64,000 nucleotides of DNA from an uncultured Alphaproteobacteria bacterium (GCA_944390455.1 CALXPU010000006.1:1-64000), one strand, 5' to 3'. Shown: positions 7,405 to 15,352, counted from the stretch's first letter. Program-made: numbers and translations. The notes: generated by a model not told the origin, from the sequence alone.

Positions 7405-7866
7405 ATGGAAAATTTATTATTTTTTGCAGCGATTGCTATGCTAGGTATTAGCGTCGTGTTGTTTTTTATTCAACAAATTGTGTGTTCAGGAAAAGATTTG
7501 AATGTTTTTAAGCAATTACTTAAGGATAAAAATTATCCTGTTGAAATTAGCGATAAAAATATCTTATCAAGGTTTCCTGCTGGATTGGATGATTTTAATC
7601 TTTGTTGGGTTAAGACAATTTTTCGGAAAAAAACAAATACAGAAGAAAATCTTCTACATCATGCCAAATGGTTGGGAAGATGCGGCGGATTTGGTTTGTT
7701 TCTGTCGTTTTCAAAATTACCTCCAATCTTTTCGGTACTTTTAGCGATTATGTTTGCTTTAAGTATTGTGGGAGTCTATCGCGGTTTTATTTCCGGCTTT
7801 TTTGAAATGAAGACGTTTAAAAAGGCGTGGCTGCTGTATAAAACTCAACAAAAAGAACAAGGTTAA
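7405..7866 (+). CDS. Small membrane protein, paralogous family member 2
   Basis: The protein has 153 residues and the same plan as those at 5405 and 7989: an N-terminal membrane helix starting MENLLFFAAIA, a soluble segment (about 25-85) containing CWVKTIFRKKT, two hydrophobic segments (about 92-135) and a charged tail. Member 3 has CWAKTAFRHKTEGE at the matching place, so 2 and 3 are the closer pair. It is a single-gene unit divergent from the ubiquitin-autotransporter gene. Function unknown. Confidence 0.7.
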   Translation: MENLLFFAAIAMLGISVVLFFIQQIVCSGKDLNVFKQLLKDKNYPVEISDKNILSRFPAGLDDFNLCWVKTIFRKKTNTEENLLHHAKWLGRCGGFGLFLSFSKLPPIFSVLLAIMFALSIVGVYRGFISGFFEMKTFKKAWLLYKTQQKEQG

Positions 7867-7883
7867 TTAAAAAAAGTTTTTTA

Positions 7884-7912
7884 TGGAGTGCTCTAATGGC
7901 GCTCCTTTTTTT
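7884..7912 (+). terminator. Rho-independent terminator
   Basis: The arms GGAGTGC and GCGCTCC flank a short loop and are followed by seven T. It separates two paralogous genes. Confidence 0.8.
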
Positions 7913-7916
7913 GTGG

Positions 7917-7945
7917 TTGACGGAAAGAATTGCTTATGGTACATT
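7917..7945 (+). promoter_or_regulatory. Sigma-70 promoter for the gene at 7989
   Basis: TTGACG, a 17-base spacer and TACATT, starting five bases after the preceding terminator. The leader again has an out-of-frame ATGAACTT. Confidence 0.7.
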
Positions 7946-7988
7946 ACGCTTAGTTAGAGTATTTTTATGAACTTAAAATTTTTTGGTT

Positions 7989-8450
7989 ATGAACGACTTA
8001 TTATTTTATGCAGCCGTTGTTCTGCTTGCGATTGGCGTTATTTCTTGCATTGTTTACAATGTGGTGTATTGGACTAATAATCTCAGACTTTTTGAGAGCT
8101 TGCTGTTTGATGAAAAGTATCCTTTTGAAGTGCCTGAGGATAATTATGAGCGTTTTGCTAAAGCTGCGGCAATTAAAGATTTTTGTGGCAGGTGTTGGGC
8201 TAAAACTGCTTTTCGGCATAAAACAGAGGGTGAGAAAAAATTGGATAATCTCATTACCGGAAACGGTCTTTTCGGTGGGTTAGCCTTGTTTCTTTATTTT
8301 GTGCCGGCTGTTTGGGGCGTCTTTGCCGGATTCATCTTGGCGGTGCTGTTGCAATATGTATACAGAAATATTATCTTTGCTGTGGGGCATATTGTCGCAT
8401 GGAGAAAGGCTCGTCGTATTTATTGGCAATATCAAAAAGGTGAGCTGTAA
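7989..8450 (+). CDS. Small membrane protein, paralogous family member 3
   Basis: The protein has 153 residues: MNDLLFYAAVVLLAIG helix, a soluble section with the shared CWAKTAFRHKT motif, and two more hydrophobic segments (about 93-130) before a basic tail. An upstream in-frame TTG at 7983 is rejected in favour of ATG 7989, which matches the starts of the paralogues. No Shine-Dalgarno site is visible. Together with 5405 and 7405 it forms a small local gene family of unknown role. Confidence 0.7.
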   Translation: MNDLLFYAAVVLLAIGVISCIVYNVVYWTNNLRLFESLLFDEKYPFEVPEDNYERFAKAAAIKDFCGRCWAKTAFRHKTEGEKKLDNLITGNGLFGGLALFLYFVPAVWGVFAGFILAVLLQYVYRNIIFAVGHIVAWRKARRIYWQYQKGEL

Positions 8451-8466
8451 ACAAATGAAACTTGAA

Positions 8467-8496
8467 GAGGGGTGCTTTGGCGGCACTCCTTTTTTA
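8467..8496. terminator. Rho-independent terminator
   Basis: GGGGTGC and GCACTCC pair (one wobble) around a 7-base loop, with T residues after it. It lies between convergent genes and mainly serves the plus-strand gene at 7989. Confidence 0.8.
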
Positions 8497-8500
8497 TGTC

Positions 8501-8980
8501 CTAACTATGGGCGATAATGTCGGCTGTGATTAACGGGATAATGCTTGCCAGGTCTTTTAACGATAGTTCAACCTGATAACCAATCATGCCGGCGCTGAAA
8601 ATAATTGTCGCAAAGTCTAGCGCGGTTTGGTGTGCAACGGTCTTAAATTGTTTTTTCATACCAATCGGAGAGCAACCGCCGTGTATATAGCCGGTTAGGG
8701 GGAGCAATTCTTTTTGTTTTAACATTTCTACAGATTTTTCTCCAACTGATGTGGCGGCTTTTTTCAAATCCAATTCCTCAGCAACCGGGAGCATAAACAC
8801 ATAATGCGTGCCACTCTTGCCGGTGGTTACAAGCGTTTTAAACACTTGTGCGGGGTTTTGACCAAGCGCTGCGGCAACTTCTGTGCCTGATATGGCGGAG
8901 GTGTTGGCGTAGCTGTATGTTTTATAAGCTATTTTATGCTTATCCAAAATTCTCATCGCATTGGTTTTTACATTGGACAT
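8501..8980 (-). CDS. ybaK: Cys-tRNA(Pro)/Cys-tRNA(Cys) deacylase, YbaK/EbsC family
   Basis: This protein is expected to hydrolyse mischarged Cys-tRNA(Pro) in the cytoplasm, a trans-editing role. Its 159 residues match the usual family length. Recognisable parts are the N-terminal RILDKHKIAYKTYSY, the AAALGQNPAQVFKTLV segment, the VFMLPVAEELDLKKAA strand-helix with the conserved Lys, and the GYIHGGCSPIGMKKQF loop that lines the catalytic pocket in this family. AAGGGAG precedes the ATG by about 10 bases. Confidence 0.93.
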   Translation of the reverse strand: MSNVKTNAMRILDKHKIAYKTYSYANTSAISGTEVAAALGQNPAQVFKTLVTTGKSGTHYVFMLPVAEELDLKKAATSVGEKSVEMLKQKELLPLTGYIHGGCSPIGMKKQFKTVAHQTALDFATIIFSAGMIGYQVELSLKDLASIIPLITADIIAHS

Positions 8981-9068
8981 GGTGGTAAAACTCCCTTGAT
9001 TTTTTTTGTTTATGTGCGTGGTATACGGCGCTCTGTTTTATTTGTAAAGTGCTTTTTTTTTGAACAAT

Positions 9069-9101
9069 AAAAAAAGACACCCGTGTTGAAGGTGTCTTTT
9101 T
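9069..9101. terminator. Bidirectional terminator hairpin
   Basis: AAAAAGACACC and GGTGTCTTTTT form an 11-bp stem around a 9-base loop, with A and T tracts on both sides. It lies just past the end of the decayed minus-strand gene at 9121. Confidence 0.8.
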
Positions 9102-9120
9102 ATAGGCTAGTTGTTTTGGG

Positions 9121-9456
9121 TTATATCCAAAACACCGGAGCAATGCACGCGCAATCGTTAAAATCTTTAGTGAAAAACTTCGCTTGCGCCTGCTCGGGAT
9201 AATACAAAAAGCACAAAATTGCATTTGGTGCAACCAGATTGGACGTAAATAAGAAGTGTTTTAATATGGTTATATTTGTTCCAAATCTTTTATTATGCAC
9301 TCTTTCTGAAGAGCCAAAATCAAATGATTCTATTTGATTGACTAAGTCGAGAAATACCGGCTCTACCAGTTTTAATTCCTCTTGAGAGGGGAGAAAACAA
9401 TCTCCTTTGCTTAAGCCGTTTTGGGCATAATTTAAGCAATGATTAAGAGCTATTTT
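9121..9456 (-). pseudogene. 5'-truncated remnant of a DUF1566/Lcl-type surface protein
   Basis: On the minus strand a frame stays open for 111 codons from just after TAG 9459-9457 to TAA 9123-9121, with no start codon near its head. The text NGLSKGDCFLPSQEELKLV followed by FLFTSNLVAPNAILCFLYY and ending DCACIAPVFWI fits the C-terminal half of DUF1566/Lcl-like domains, which carry a (F/W)LPS-x-x-E-L motif, a WTS-like strand and a final R/AP(V)-type strand. The N-terminal half and any signal peptide are missing. The sequence otherwise looks intact, so truncation may be fairly recent. Confidence 0.5.
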
Positions 9457-9569
9457 CTATGATAATTTAATTTTAGAATAATTTTTATGCAGAGGGGACA
9501 ATAATACAGGCTATTTTTTCGTCAAGTTATTTTGTTTGTTATTTCTTATGGTTAGGGCTTATAGGTATA

Positions 9570-9608
9570 AAAAAAAGAAAGTCTTTGCCGGTGAGGGCAG
9601 AGACTTTC
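9570..9608 (-). terminator. Rho-independent terminator for the gene at 9626
   Basis: GAAAGTCTTTGCC pairs with GGCAGAGACTTTC, an almost perfect 13-bp stem, with TTTCTTTTTTTT following on the minus strand. Confidence 0.85.
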
Positions 9609-9625
9609 CGTTTTGTTTAATGCAG

Positions 9626-9898
9626 CTAGAGCAAATTGCCAAAGCGCAGGTTAAAAACCTGTTTTGCTGCTTCGGTTAAGCCGTGAATCCTGCGGTAAAA
9701 CAGGATCATAGCGATTTTCCCGAACTCAACAAATTGATTCTCAACTTCGGCATCAAAGCGATTATCGCTTATATAGCCTTTAAGAAATTCTTCATCGTTT
9801 AGGCAGATAAGTTCAATTTGTTCTGCCGGATTTAAAACTCTTGACTGCGCAGCGGCAACCTTGTTGCTTAAACTGCATGAAATGTACTGTTCCATCAT
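9626..9898 (-). CDS. Small hypothetical protein, 90 residues
   Basis: I do not recognise this small acidic soluble protein, which begins MMEQYISCSLSNKVAAAQSR and ends in FNLRFGNLL. A near-consensus promoter upstream and a strong terminator downstream support it as a real single-gene unit. Two adjacent ATG codons are possible starts; there is no Shine-Dalgarno site. Confidence 0.65.
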   Translation of the reverse strand: MMEQYISCSLSNKVAAAQSRVLNPAEQIELICLNDEEFLKGYISDNRFDAEVENQFVEFGKIAMILFYRRIHGLTEAAKQVFNLRFGNLL

Positions 9899-9928
9899 AA
9901 TATAAAAAAAATAAGTTATTGAGCTTTT

Positions 9929-9957
9929 AGTATAGCGCTTTTTCTTACGCGCTGCAA
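9929..9957 (-). promoter_or_regulatory. Sigma-70 promoter for the gene at 9626
   Basis: On the minus strand, TTGCAG, a 17-base spacer and TATACT; the leader of about 25 bases is AT-rich. Confidence 0.75.
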
Positions 9958-10030
9958 GAAAAAAATGCTTTTATTGCGGCAAGGGTGCATAAATGCTTTA
10001 AATAGAGATAATTATGGGTGTAAAAAGTGC

Positions 10031-10058
10031 TTGCAATTTAAAATTATTTTGTTATATT
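10031..10058 (+). promoter_or_regulatory. Promoter of the rpsF-rpsR-rplI operon
   Basis: TTGCAA, a 16-base spacer and TATATT, about 80 bases before rpsF. Confidence 0.6.
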
Positions 10059-10071
10059 TCGCTCTGTCCTT

Positions 10072-10095
10072 GCTGTAGAAAATCGTTTCTACGGC
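10072..10095 (+). promoter_or_regulatory. Leader hairpin of the rpsF operon
   Basis: GCTGTAGAAA and TTTCTACGGC pair over 10 bp (one G-T) around the tetraloop ATCG, shortly after the predicted transcript start. Many bacteria autoregulate this operon through an S6:S18-binding leader hairpin. I do not see the characteristic CCG bulge, so this is only a candidate. Confidence 0.35.
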
Positions 10096-10138
10096 TATAC
10101 ATTAATTTTGTTGAGAATCCATAAGGAGATTTTTTTAG

Positions 10139-10468
10139 ATGACTAAATACGAAAGTATGTTGATTGCACGTCAGGATCTCGGTCAATCTCAAGTTAATGA
10201 CATTGTTGCAACTTTGTCTGAAGCTGTTAAAAAAGAAGGCGGCGAAGTTGTTAGTGTTGATAACTGGGGTTTGAAAAACCTGGCTTACCGCATTAAAAAG
10301 AACCGTAAAGGTTACTATGTTGTTTTGAATATTTCAGCTCCGGCTAACGCTATCTTTGAATTTGAACGCTTGGCTCGTTTGAACGAAGATATTATCCGCT
10401 ATATGACGGTTAAAGTTGAAGAATTTAGCAGCAAAGATGATAAAGCTGCTGATGAAGCTGCTCAATAA
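10139..10468 (+). CDS. rpsF: 30S ribosomal protein S6
   Basis: S6 binds S18 and 16S rRNA in the platform of the small subunit. The 109 residues include the family's opening [11 protein letters not shown], the central [20 protein letters not shown], and [17 protein letters not shown], followed by a short acidic alanine-rich tail. AAGGAG precedes the ATG. It is first in an operon with rpsR and rplI. Confidence 0.98.
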   Translation: MTKYESMLIARQDLGQSQVNDIVATLSEAVKKEGGEVVSVDNWGLKNLAYRIKKNRKGYYVVLNISAPANAIFEFERLARLNEDIIRYMTVKVEEFSSKDDKAADEAAQ

Positions 10469-10482
10469 TAGGAGATGGAATA

Positions 10483-10701
10483 ATGGCTAATAAAGCATTT
10501 TTTAAAAGAAAAAATTTTAGCGATAATTCTAATTTTGTTATTGATTATAAAGATACAAAGTTTCTTTCTCGCTATATCTCGGAAAAAGGCAAAATTATGC
10601 CTAGCCGTATCACTAACGTAACCGCAAAAACTCAAAGAGAAATCGCTCGTGCCATCAAACGCGCACGTTATGTTGCTCTCTTGCCGTATGTTGCTAACTA
10701 A
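10483..10701 (+). CDS. rpsR: 30S ribosomal protein S18
   Basis: S18 pairs with S6 on the 30S platform. The 72 residues show the [19 protein letters not shown] segment and the [19 protein letters not shown] helix typical of the family. It starts 14 bases after rpsF with its own AGGAG site. Confidence 0.98.
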   Translation: MANKAFFKRKNFSDNSNFVIDYKDTKFLSRYISEKGKIMPSRITNVTAKTQREIARAIKRARYVALLPYVAN

Positions 10702-10713
10702 GGAGATGGAACA

Positions 10714-11250
10714 ATGGAAATCATTCTTTTGGAACATGTCGAAAAATTAGGCAAAATGGGCGATAAAGTTCATGTTAAAAACGGTTACGCTCGTAACTAC
10801 TTGTTGCCTCAAAATAAAGCTTTGCGTGCTACTGAAGCTAATGTTGCTTATTTTGAAAAACAACGCGCTGAATTAGAAGCTCGCAATAAGGCTCTCTTTG
10901 AAGAAGCTAACAAAAAAGCTGAGGAATTGAAAGGTTTCTCTGCTGTTGTTATTCGTCAAGCTGCTGAAACAGGTCAACTTTATGGTTCTGTTACTATCCG
11001 TGATATTGCTCAAGCTATTAATGAATCTGGTGTTGCTTTGGAACGTCGTTTCGTTTCTTTGGATAAGCCAATTAAATATTTGGGCGTTTATCAGGTTAAG
11101 TTGAGCTTGCACCCAGAAGTTTCTCAAACTATCTTGGTTAATGTTGCAAGAACAACTGATGAAGCTAAAAAGCAGGAAAAAGCTTATAATAATCAATCTG
11201 CTGAAGCTGCTGTTAAAGCTGAACCAGAACAAGTTGCAGCTGCTAACTAA
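10714..11250 (+). CDS. rplI: 50S ribosomal protein L9
   Basis: L9 binds 23S rRNA and extends from the large subunit, helping reading-frame fidelity. The 178-residue product has the N-terminal VKNGYARNYLLPQNKALRAT rRNA-binding domain, the long helix (about 45-75), and the C-terminal LYGSVTIRDIAQAI domain. It extends about 30 residues past the usual end as an Ala/Glu/Lys-rich tail. AAGGAG precedes the ATG. Confidence 0.98.
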   Translation: MEIILLEHVEKLGKMGDKVHVKNGYARNYLLPQNKALRATEANVAYFEKQRAELEARNKALFEEANKKAEELKGFSAVVIRQAAETGQLYGSVTIRDIAQAINESGVALERRFVSLDKPIKYLGVYQVKLSLHPEVSQTILVNVARTTDEAKKQEKAYNNQSAEAAVKAEPEQVAAAN

Positions 11251-11390
11251 GCTTTTCGTTCCGAGTGGAGGGACTTATTATTGTTTTAGGCGAGAGCTGA
11301 AAGTTGGGGAAATTCTTGCTTGATAGTTCTTGTTTGGAAAATAGTTTTATTTTTATCTCTTATTCGGATGAATTGCAGAAAGCTTTTAAT

Positions 11391-11420
11391 AAAGGACGGT
11401 ACTGAGGTATCGTCCTTTTG
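11391..11420 (+). terminator. Rho-independent terminator, probably of the rpsF operon
   Basis: AAAGGACGGTA pairs with TATCGTCCTTT around a 6-base loop, with T residues after. It lies 140 bases past rplI, so the operon's 3' untranslated region would be long. Confidence 0.75.
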
Positions 11421-11458
11421 TTATATACTAAGAGAAATACAAGAAGAATTAATGCGAG

Positions 11459-11490
11459 AGCCTTTCTGAGAAAACGGAAGGCTATTTTTT
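11459..11490 (+). terminator. Second terminator-like hairpin
   Basis: AGCCTTTC and GGAAGGCT (slightly offset) flank a loop of about 10 bases and are followed by ATTTTTT. It may back up the preceding terminator or end an unrecognised short transcript. Confidence 0.6.
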
Positions 11491-11893
11491 ATGAGTAAGC
11501 AAGATTGAATAGATAGAGCGTATGGCTATATGGTAGAGAAAATAGCGAATTAAGGTAAGGCGCATTAATAACAATAAGGTGTGTAGGCTAGTAATCATGA
11601 TAAATGCTAGGAAAAGAGAGAGGGAAATATAGAGGAATATTGGGGAATTAAAGATGATGTTTATTAGGTTGAAAAAATACGATTTTGTTGTTCATCCTTT
11701 TAGGAGCCGGATAAAGGTGCTATTATGAACCCGACTTAAGGCAGATAGCGACAACAAGAAAGGCAAAGAAAAGCAGCAAGAAACACCTTGTTCATTATGG
11801 CAATATGAACGTGTATGCTATTTTGTTTTGTGCTTTATATTAGCAGACAGCCTTATGAACTGTTATAAAGTTAAGTTGTAGTCTGTTTATTGT

Positions 11894-12658
11894 CTAATGG
11901 GAGCGACGGTTTGAGTTTAAGATGTAAGAAGTATATAGTGACTGCGTATCTTTCTTTTGTTCGGAAGATTTTATATTGTTCTTATCTGAGGCGCGTTGCT
12001 CTAAACATTGATTAAATTGGGCGTTTTTTTCTTTGGCCCACTCTACGTAATTTTGAGGAAAAGAGTAGGGGAGATTGCCTTTAAGCATGTGAGCGGCATC
12101 TCTTTTTAGTTGTTGCGCAATTTGTGATTTATCTGCTGTTGTTTGCTCTTTGTTTGATGCGGTTGTGTATTGTTCTTGTGTTGAAGAAAGAGATGCTTCT
12201 CTTTTTTGAACCTCAGCTAATAGTTCCTCATGTGACATATTTTCATATCTTTTTTGTGCTAATTCGGTAGCGTAATCTTGCACAGAAACGACTGTGGCGC
12301 TTAGTTTGGCTAATTTACTGATTGGTGCATGATTGCGGTCTTCATTGCCGGCAGAATAGGTTAATACGCCGTTTTCATCCACGTTTAATCTGACACTGTG
12401 CCCAAATTGGGATTTTCCGCCATAATCTATTAATGCGATATCTCCGTCTTTTTTAATATCCTTTTCCGGTGATGGGTGAGATGCTGGTGTTTCGGTTGAA
12501 GGGGCGTGGGCGGAATGCTCGGAAGTTGGGGAGGGAGCTTGACCACTCAGATCAAAGGCTATCATGGCAGTGGTGGCGGTTTTGACGCTTCATGATTTTA
12601 TAGTATCCCAAGCTTGTGATGCTTTTTGTTGTAAATCTTGAAGAAAATCTTTTTCCAT
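11894..12658 (-). pseudogene. Hypothetical gene interrupted by an in-frame TGA
   Basis: The frame begins at ATG 12658 (MEKDFLQDLQQKASQAWDTI), meets TGA at codon 23 (12592-12590), and then stays open for 231 codons from SVKTATTAMIAFDLSGQ to the end. The shorter product (223 residues) could start at ATG 12565 but would lose the amphipathic N-terminus and has no Shine-Dalgarno site. After a Pro/Ser/His-rich linker comes a compact part with IALIDYGGKSQFGHSVRLNV, then a Gln/Glu/Lys-rich helical part (YENMSHEELLAEVQKREA). Family unknown. A nonsense mutation is the simplest reading; other genes give no sign that TGA is read as an amino acid. Confidence 0.55.
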
Positions 12659-12756
12659 TTTATATCCCGCCAACCGTTATCCCTTGTCATTAGATTTTAT
12701 CATATTATGGAAGAAGTGTCAATGTGTATTGCAGATTTGATTTTTTGATAAATGAG

Positions 12757-12784
12757 TTGACTTTTTGTCTAATCTAACTATACT
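12757..12784 (+). promoter_or_regulatory. Sigma-70 promoter for the gene at 12821
   Basis: TTGACT, a 16-base spacer and TATACT, with an AT-rich leader of about 30 bases. Confidence 0.7.
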
Positions 12785-12820
12785 GTGTGACGTATTTTTA
12801 ATTATTAATTCTTTATAGAT

Positions 12821-13684
12821 ATGCAAAAGTTTTTGATTTTTTTGGGACTGTTCTTGTTGATGGTTTACAGTTTCCGTAGTTGTGAAGATGTCGGACCGCG
12901 TACTTTAGGCGCTTATGGAATTGCTAAATATAATCCCGATGGGGCGTCTTTGACAATTCAAGATGAGTTGGATACCGTACATAAAACCAAGACGTATATG
13001 ACAACATATGCCAGAATGGGTTGGTGTGGGGAAGAAATCGATTGGAATAAGAAAATCTATGTCTATATTACGGAAGGTTATGTTTCTGTCGTAGCTAACG
13101 TTAATTTAGACAGGGCTAATGGTTTGCAACTTTTTTGCACAAAATTGGCTTATCATGATTTTATTCGTTCCTTTACGCCGTGGGTTATGTTTCTTATCGG
13201 TTTTGTCGTGTTGCTTTTGTTTTTGTTCGGAATTAAACTTCTGGAAAAAGGTAATCCAAAAGGACAAACGGTGCTTAATTCTATCTGGTGGGGCATTGTG
13301 ATTGTTTTTGTCTTAAACGTATTTCATTTGTTTGATTTTATTGCGCAGACTAAAAACAATAATCCTGTAGTTGCTTATGTTACAGAAAGTGAGTTGTCGC
13401 TTAATATTGACGCAGTTAGCGGGCTGAAATCTGATGACTTACAATTTTTTTATGAGTGGGAGGGGGCTTTTTTTGCTTCTTCTTCTAAACTGGAGGATAG
13501 TGATATTGTTCTCATCAAATGTTCTTATCACGCCGCTTCTGAGTGGCTCGTTAGAACTATTGTTATTCTTACTCTTATGTGTCTGATTATTGCAGTGCGA
13601 AAAGAGGCAAAAAACGCTACTGAAAAAAGGTTTAAGCAAAGTAAGGAAACAGGTAATAATGTTGATGTGGAGCCCCAAAGTTAA
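12821..13684 (+). CDS. Hypothetical membrane protein with four hydrophobic segments
   Basis: The 287-residue product has hydrophobic segments near residues 3-18, 121-143, 156-175 and 242-262, with a loop of about 100 residues between the first and second that contains two or three Cys and is probably outside the cytoplasm. The C-terminus is Lys/Glu-rich and probably cytoplasmic. I do not recognise the family. It is a single unit with its own promoter and terminator and no Shine-Dalgarno site. Confidence 0.7.
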   Translation: MQKFLIFLGLFLLMVYSFRSCEDVGPRTLGAYGIAKYNPDGASLTIQDELDTVHKTKTYMTTYARMGWCGEEIDWNKKIYVYITEGYVSVVANVNLDRANGLQLFCTKLAYHDFIRSFTPWVMFLIGFVVLLLFLFGIKLLEKGNPKGQTVLNSIWWGIVIVFVLNVFHLFDFIAQTKNNNPVVAYVTESELSLNIDAVSGLKSDDLQFFYEWEGAFFASSSKLEDSDIVLIKCSYHAASEWLVRTIVILTLMCLIIAVRKEAKNATEKRFKQSKETGNNVDVEPQS

Positions 13685-13703
13685 TCTTTCTAAAATCTTA
13701 GAG

Positions 13704-13738
13704 AAAAAAGCATCGGTTTTATATCGGTGCTTTTTTTT
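13704..13738 (+). terminator. Rho-independent terminator
   Basis: AGCATCG and CGGTGCT pair (one wobble) around a 9-base loop, with eight T after. Confidence 0.85.
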
Positions 13739-13770
13739 GTATATGAATAAATCTATTTGACAAATTTTAG

Positions 13771-13799
13771 TTGCTTTTATGTTTTTTTGTGTCTATACT
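13771..13799 (+). promoter_or_regulatory. Candidate sigma-70 promoter for the gene at 13843
   Basis: TTGCTT, a 17-base spacer and TATACT. A better -35 (TTGACA) lies too far upstream. The predicted transcript start near 13806 excludes the longer reading frame beginning at 13771. Confidence 0.55.
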
Positions 13800-13842
13800 G
13801 CGGACAATTAAAAAGTTATTATGTCTTAAAAAATTTATGCTT

Positions 13843-15345
13843 ATGAATGATTTTTATGTTCCTTTACGACAGGAGTTTTTAGATGCGCGTTTTATGTGTG
13901 CTTGTTTGAGTAAATACTTGTATGATAGCGGATATTACTGTTGTGATGTCTTTTTTGCGCAAGTGCGGTTTAAATCCGATAAGCAACCTAAATCTTTTCA
14001 AAATGATTTGGGATTTAATCTTGTTTATGAAACGCTTGCCTATAAGCCTAAAGATGGGTGGAATTGGAAGCGTTTGGCCGAAGAGTGGTTTCCTTCTATC
14101 AATCTGGCAAAGTTGCCCGAACAACGTGATATTGATATTAGAACATTTGTGAATTTAGCTCCTTATGAGACCGGAGATAGATATGATCGCAGAGCAAAGT
14201 ATCTGAAGAGGAAACTTGATGAAAATCTTTTGTGGGAAGATGAATTGGCTCAAAAGTTTGATATCATTAAAGTCTATTTTGATATTCTTTCCGGACAATT
14301 CTTTTTCAGACCGTTTGAAATTAACAGTTTTCAACCTTATTTTCGAGGAGACAGGTTTGATTGGGACGGGGATTTTGTTGAAGGTTATCGTGATAAGCCA
14401 AATGAACAAAGAGCTTTTTGCAAATGGCTCAGCCGATATTATCAAGACGATTGGTATGAGTATTGTCTTTATGATCCGGATTATATTAAAGTCGGGTTTA
14501 ATTGCGTTTATAAAATTGGGCGCGAGCCGTATTATGAACTGCTGCATAAAGTAGAGGATAAACGGCAATGGGGTAAAAACGAACATTTGCTTGTTGAAGA
14601 TGTGCCGGTGTCGGCGTTGCTTTCTCCGCTTGAAATTGTGCAGACCTTGTATTGGATTCATACTTCAAAGTGGCATCGCTCATATCATAGGTTTATGGAT
14701 GTTTTTGATATTAATGAACTTGTGAGTTGGGGATATTCTGATACAAGTTGGTTGTGGAATGAGCGGTTTATCAATCCCAATAACGACGTTTATGCGAATC
14801 GAGCTTTCTTCTATACGGGGAATGTCTTGGAACTGACGACGGAACTTAAGGTGGATATTGCTAATTTACGCCAAGATATCTATAAGTTGGCGTCGGCGAC
14901 GGAACGAGGATTTTCTATGTTGACGGGCATGTTGCATGATATTTCTCGACAAATGTATCGCATGAGTTGTTGTCAAATACAAGCTAAATGGGATCATTTT
15001 TCCGCATTTGCTCGTGCTCATTGGCCTAATGAAGGGCAAAATTATTTTCAAACGGGACTTATTTTGAATGTGTTTCCGTATGATGAAATGCCTGTAGACT
15101 TTATGAGAACTTACGAGACAAATTTGCTGAGACGTAGTGAGGCGCGGATGGAACAAATGTTTGCTCATCTTGAAGGTGAGGGTTCTGCTTCAGCGGAAAT
15201 AAAACGTTTGACACAAGATTTTAAGCAAAAGTATCAAGATTATGTTAATGCGCTTAATCAACTTTCTGCTTTAAAGAAGAAACTCGATGCGCAACATGTT
15301 CTTTCTCTTGATGATGTTATCAATTTGCAAAAACTTGCTGAGTAA
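13843..15345 (+). CDS. Hypothetical protein, 500 residues, aromatic-rich
   Basis: I do not recognise this cytoplasmic-looking protein. It is unusually rich in Trp, Tyr, Phe and Asp over the first 350 residues (for example FRPFEINSFQPYFRGDRFDW). A heptad-like stretch at about 333-360 (LTTELKVDIANLRQDIYKL) and a second near 435-495 suggest coiled coils. ATG 13843 is preferred to 13837 by analogy with the MND- start of the gene at 7989. The leader contains the mini-frame ATG-TCT-TAA. Confidence 0.75.
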   Translation: MNDFYVPLRQEFLDARFMCACLSKYLYDSGYYCCDVFFAQVRFKSDKQPKSFQNDLGFNLVYETLAYKPKDGWNWKRLAEEWFPSINLAKLPEQRDIDIRTFVNLAPYETGDRYDRRAKYLKRKLDENLLWEDELAQKFDIIKVYFDILSGQFFFRPFEINSFQPYFRGDRFDWDGDFVEGYRDKPNEQRAFCKWLSRYYQDDWYEYCLYDPDYIKVGFNCVYKIGREPYYELLHKVEDKRQWGKNEHLLVEDVPVSALLSPLEIVQTLYWIHTSKWHRSYHRFMDVFDINELVSWGYSDTSWLWNERFINPNNDVYANRAFFYTGNVLELTTELKVDIANLRQDIYKLASATERGFSMLTGMLHDISRQMYRMSCCQIQAKWDHFSAFARAHWPNEGQNYFQTGLILNVFPYDEMPVDFMRTYETNLLRRSEARMEQMFAHLEGEGSASAEIKRLTQDFKQKYQDYVNALNQLSALKKKLDAQHVLSLDDVINLQKLAE

Positions 15346-15352
15346 TTTTATT

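Larger units (their letters stand above)
11251..11893. other. Gap of 643 bases with two hairpin terminators and no gene
   Basis: No convincing coding region is visible on either strand. About 140 bases after rplI lies a strong hairpin, and a second follows 40 bases later. The rest is AT/purine-rich and shows no clear structure. It may be decayed sequence left by a deletion. Confidence 0.5.

Noticed and set aside
8940-9233. A 97-residue minus-strand reading frame
   Set aside because: It overlaps the start of ybaK, the bidirectional terminator and the decayed DUF1566-like frame. Its composition is not protein-like.
11894-12658. Recoding of TGA as an amino acid
   Set aside because: Tryptophan is encoded by TGG throughout, and no other gene in the window needs TGA readthrough. 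A nonsense mutation is simpler.
13771-13842. A longer N-terminus for the 500-residue protein
   Set aside because: The added codons overlap the -35 and -10 boxes and lie before the predicted transcript start.
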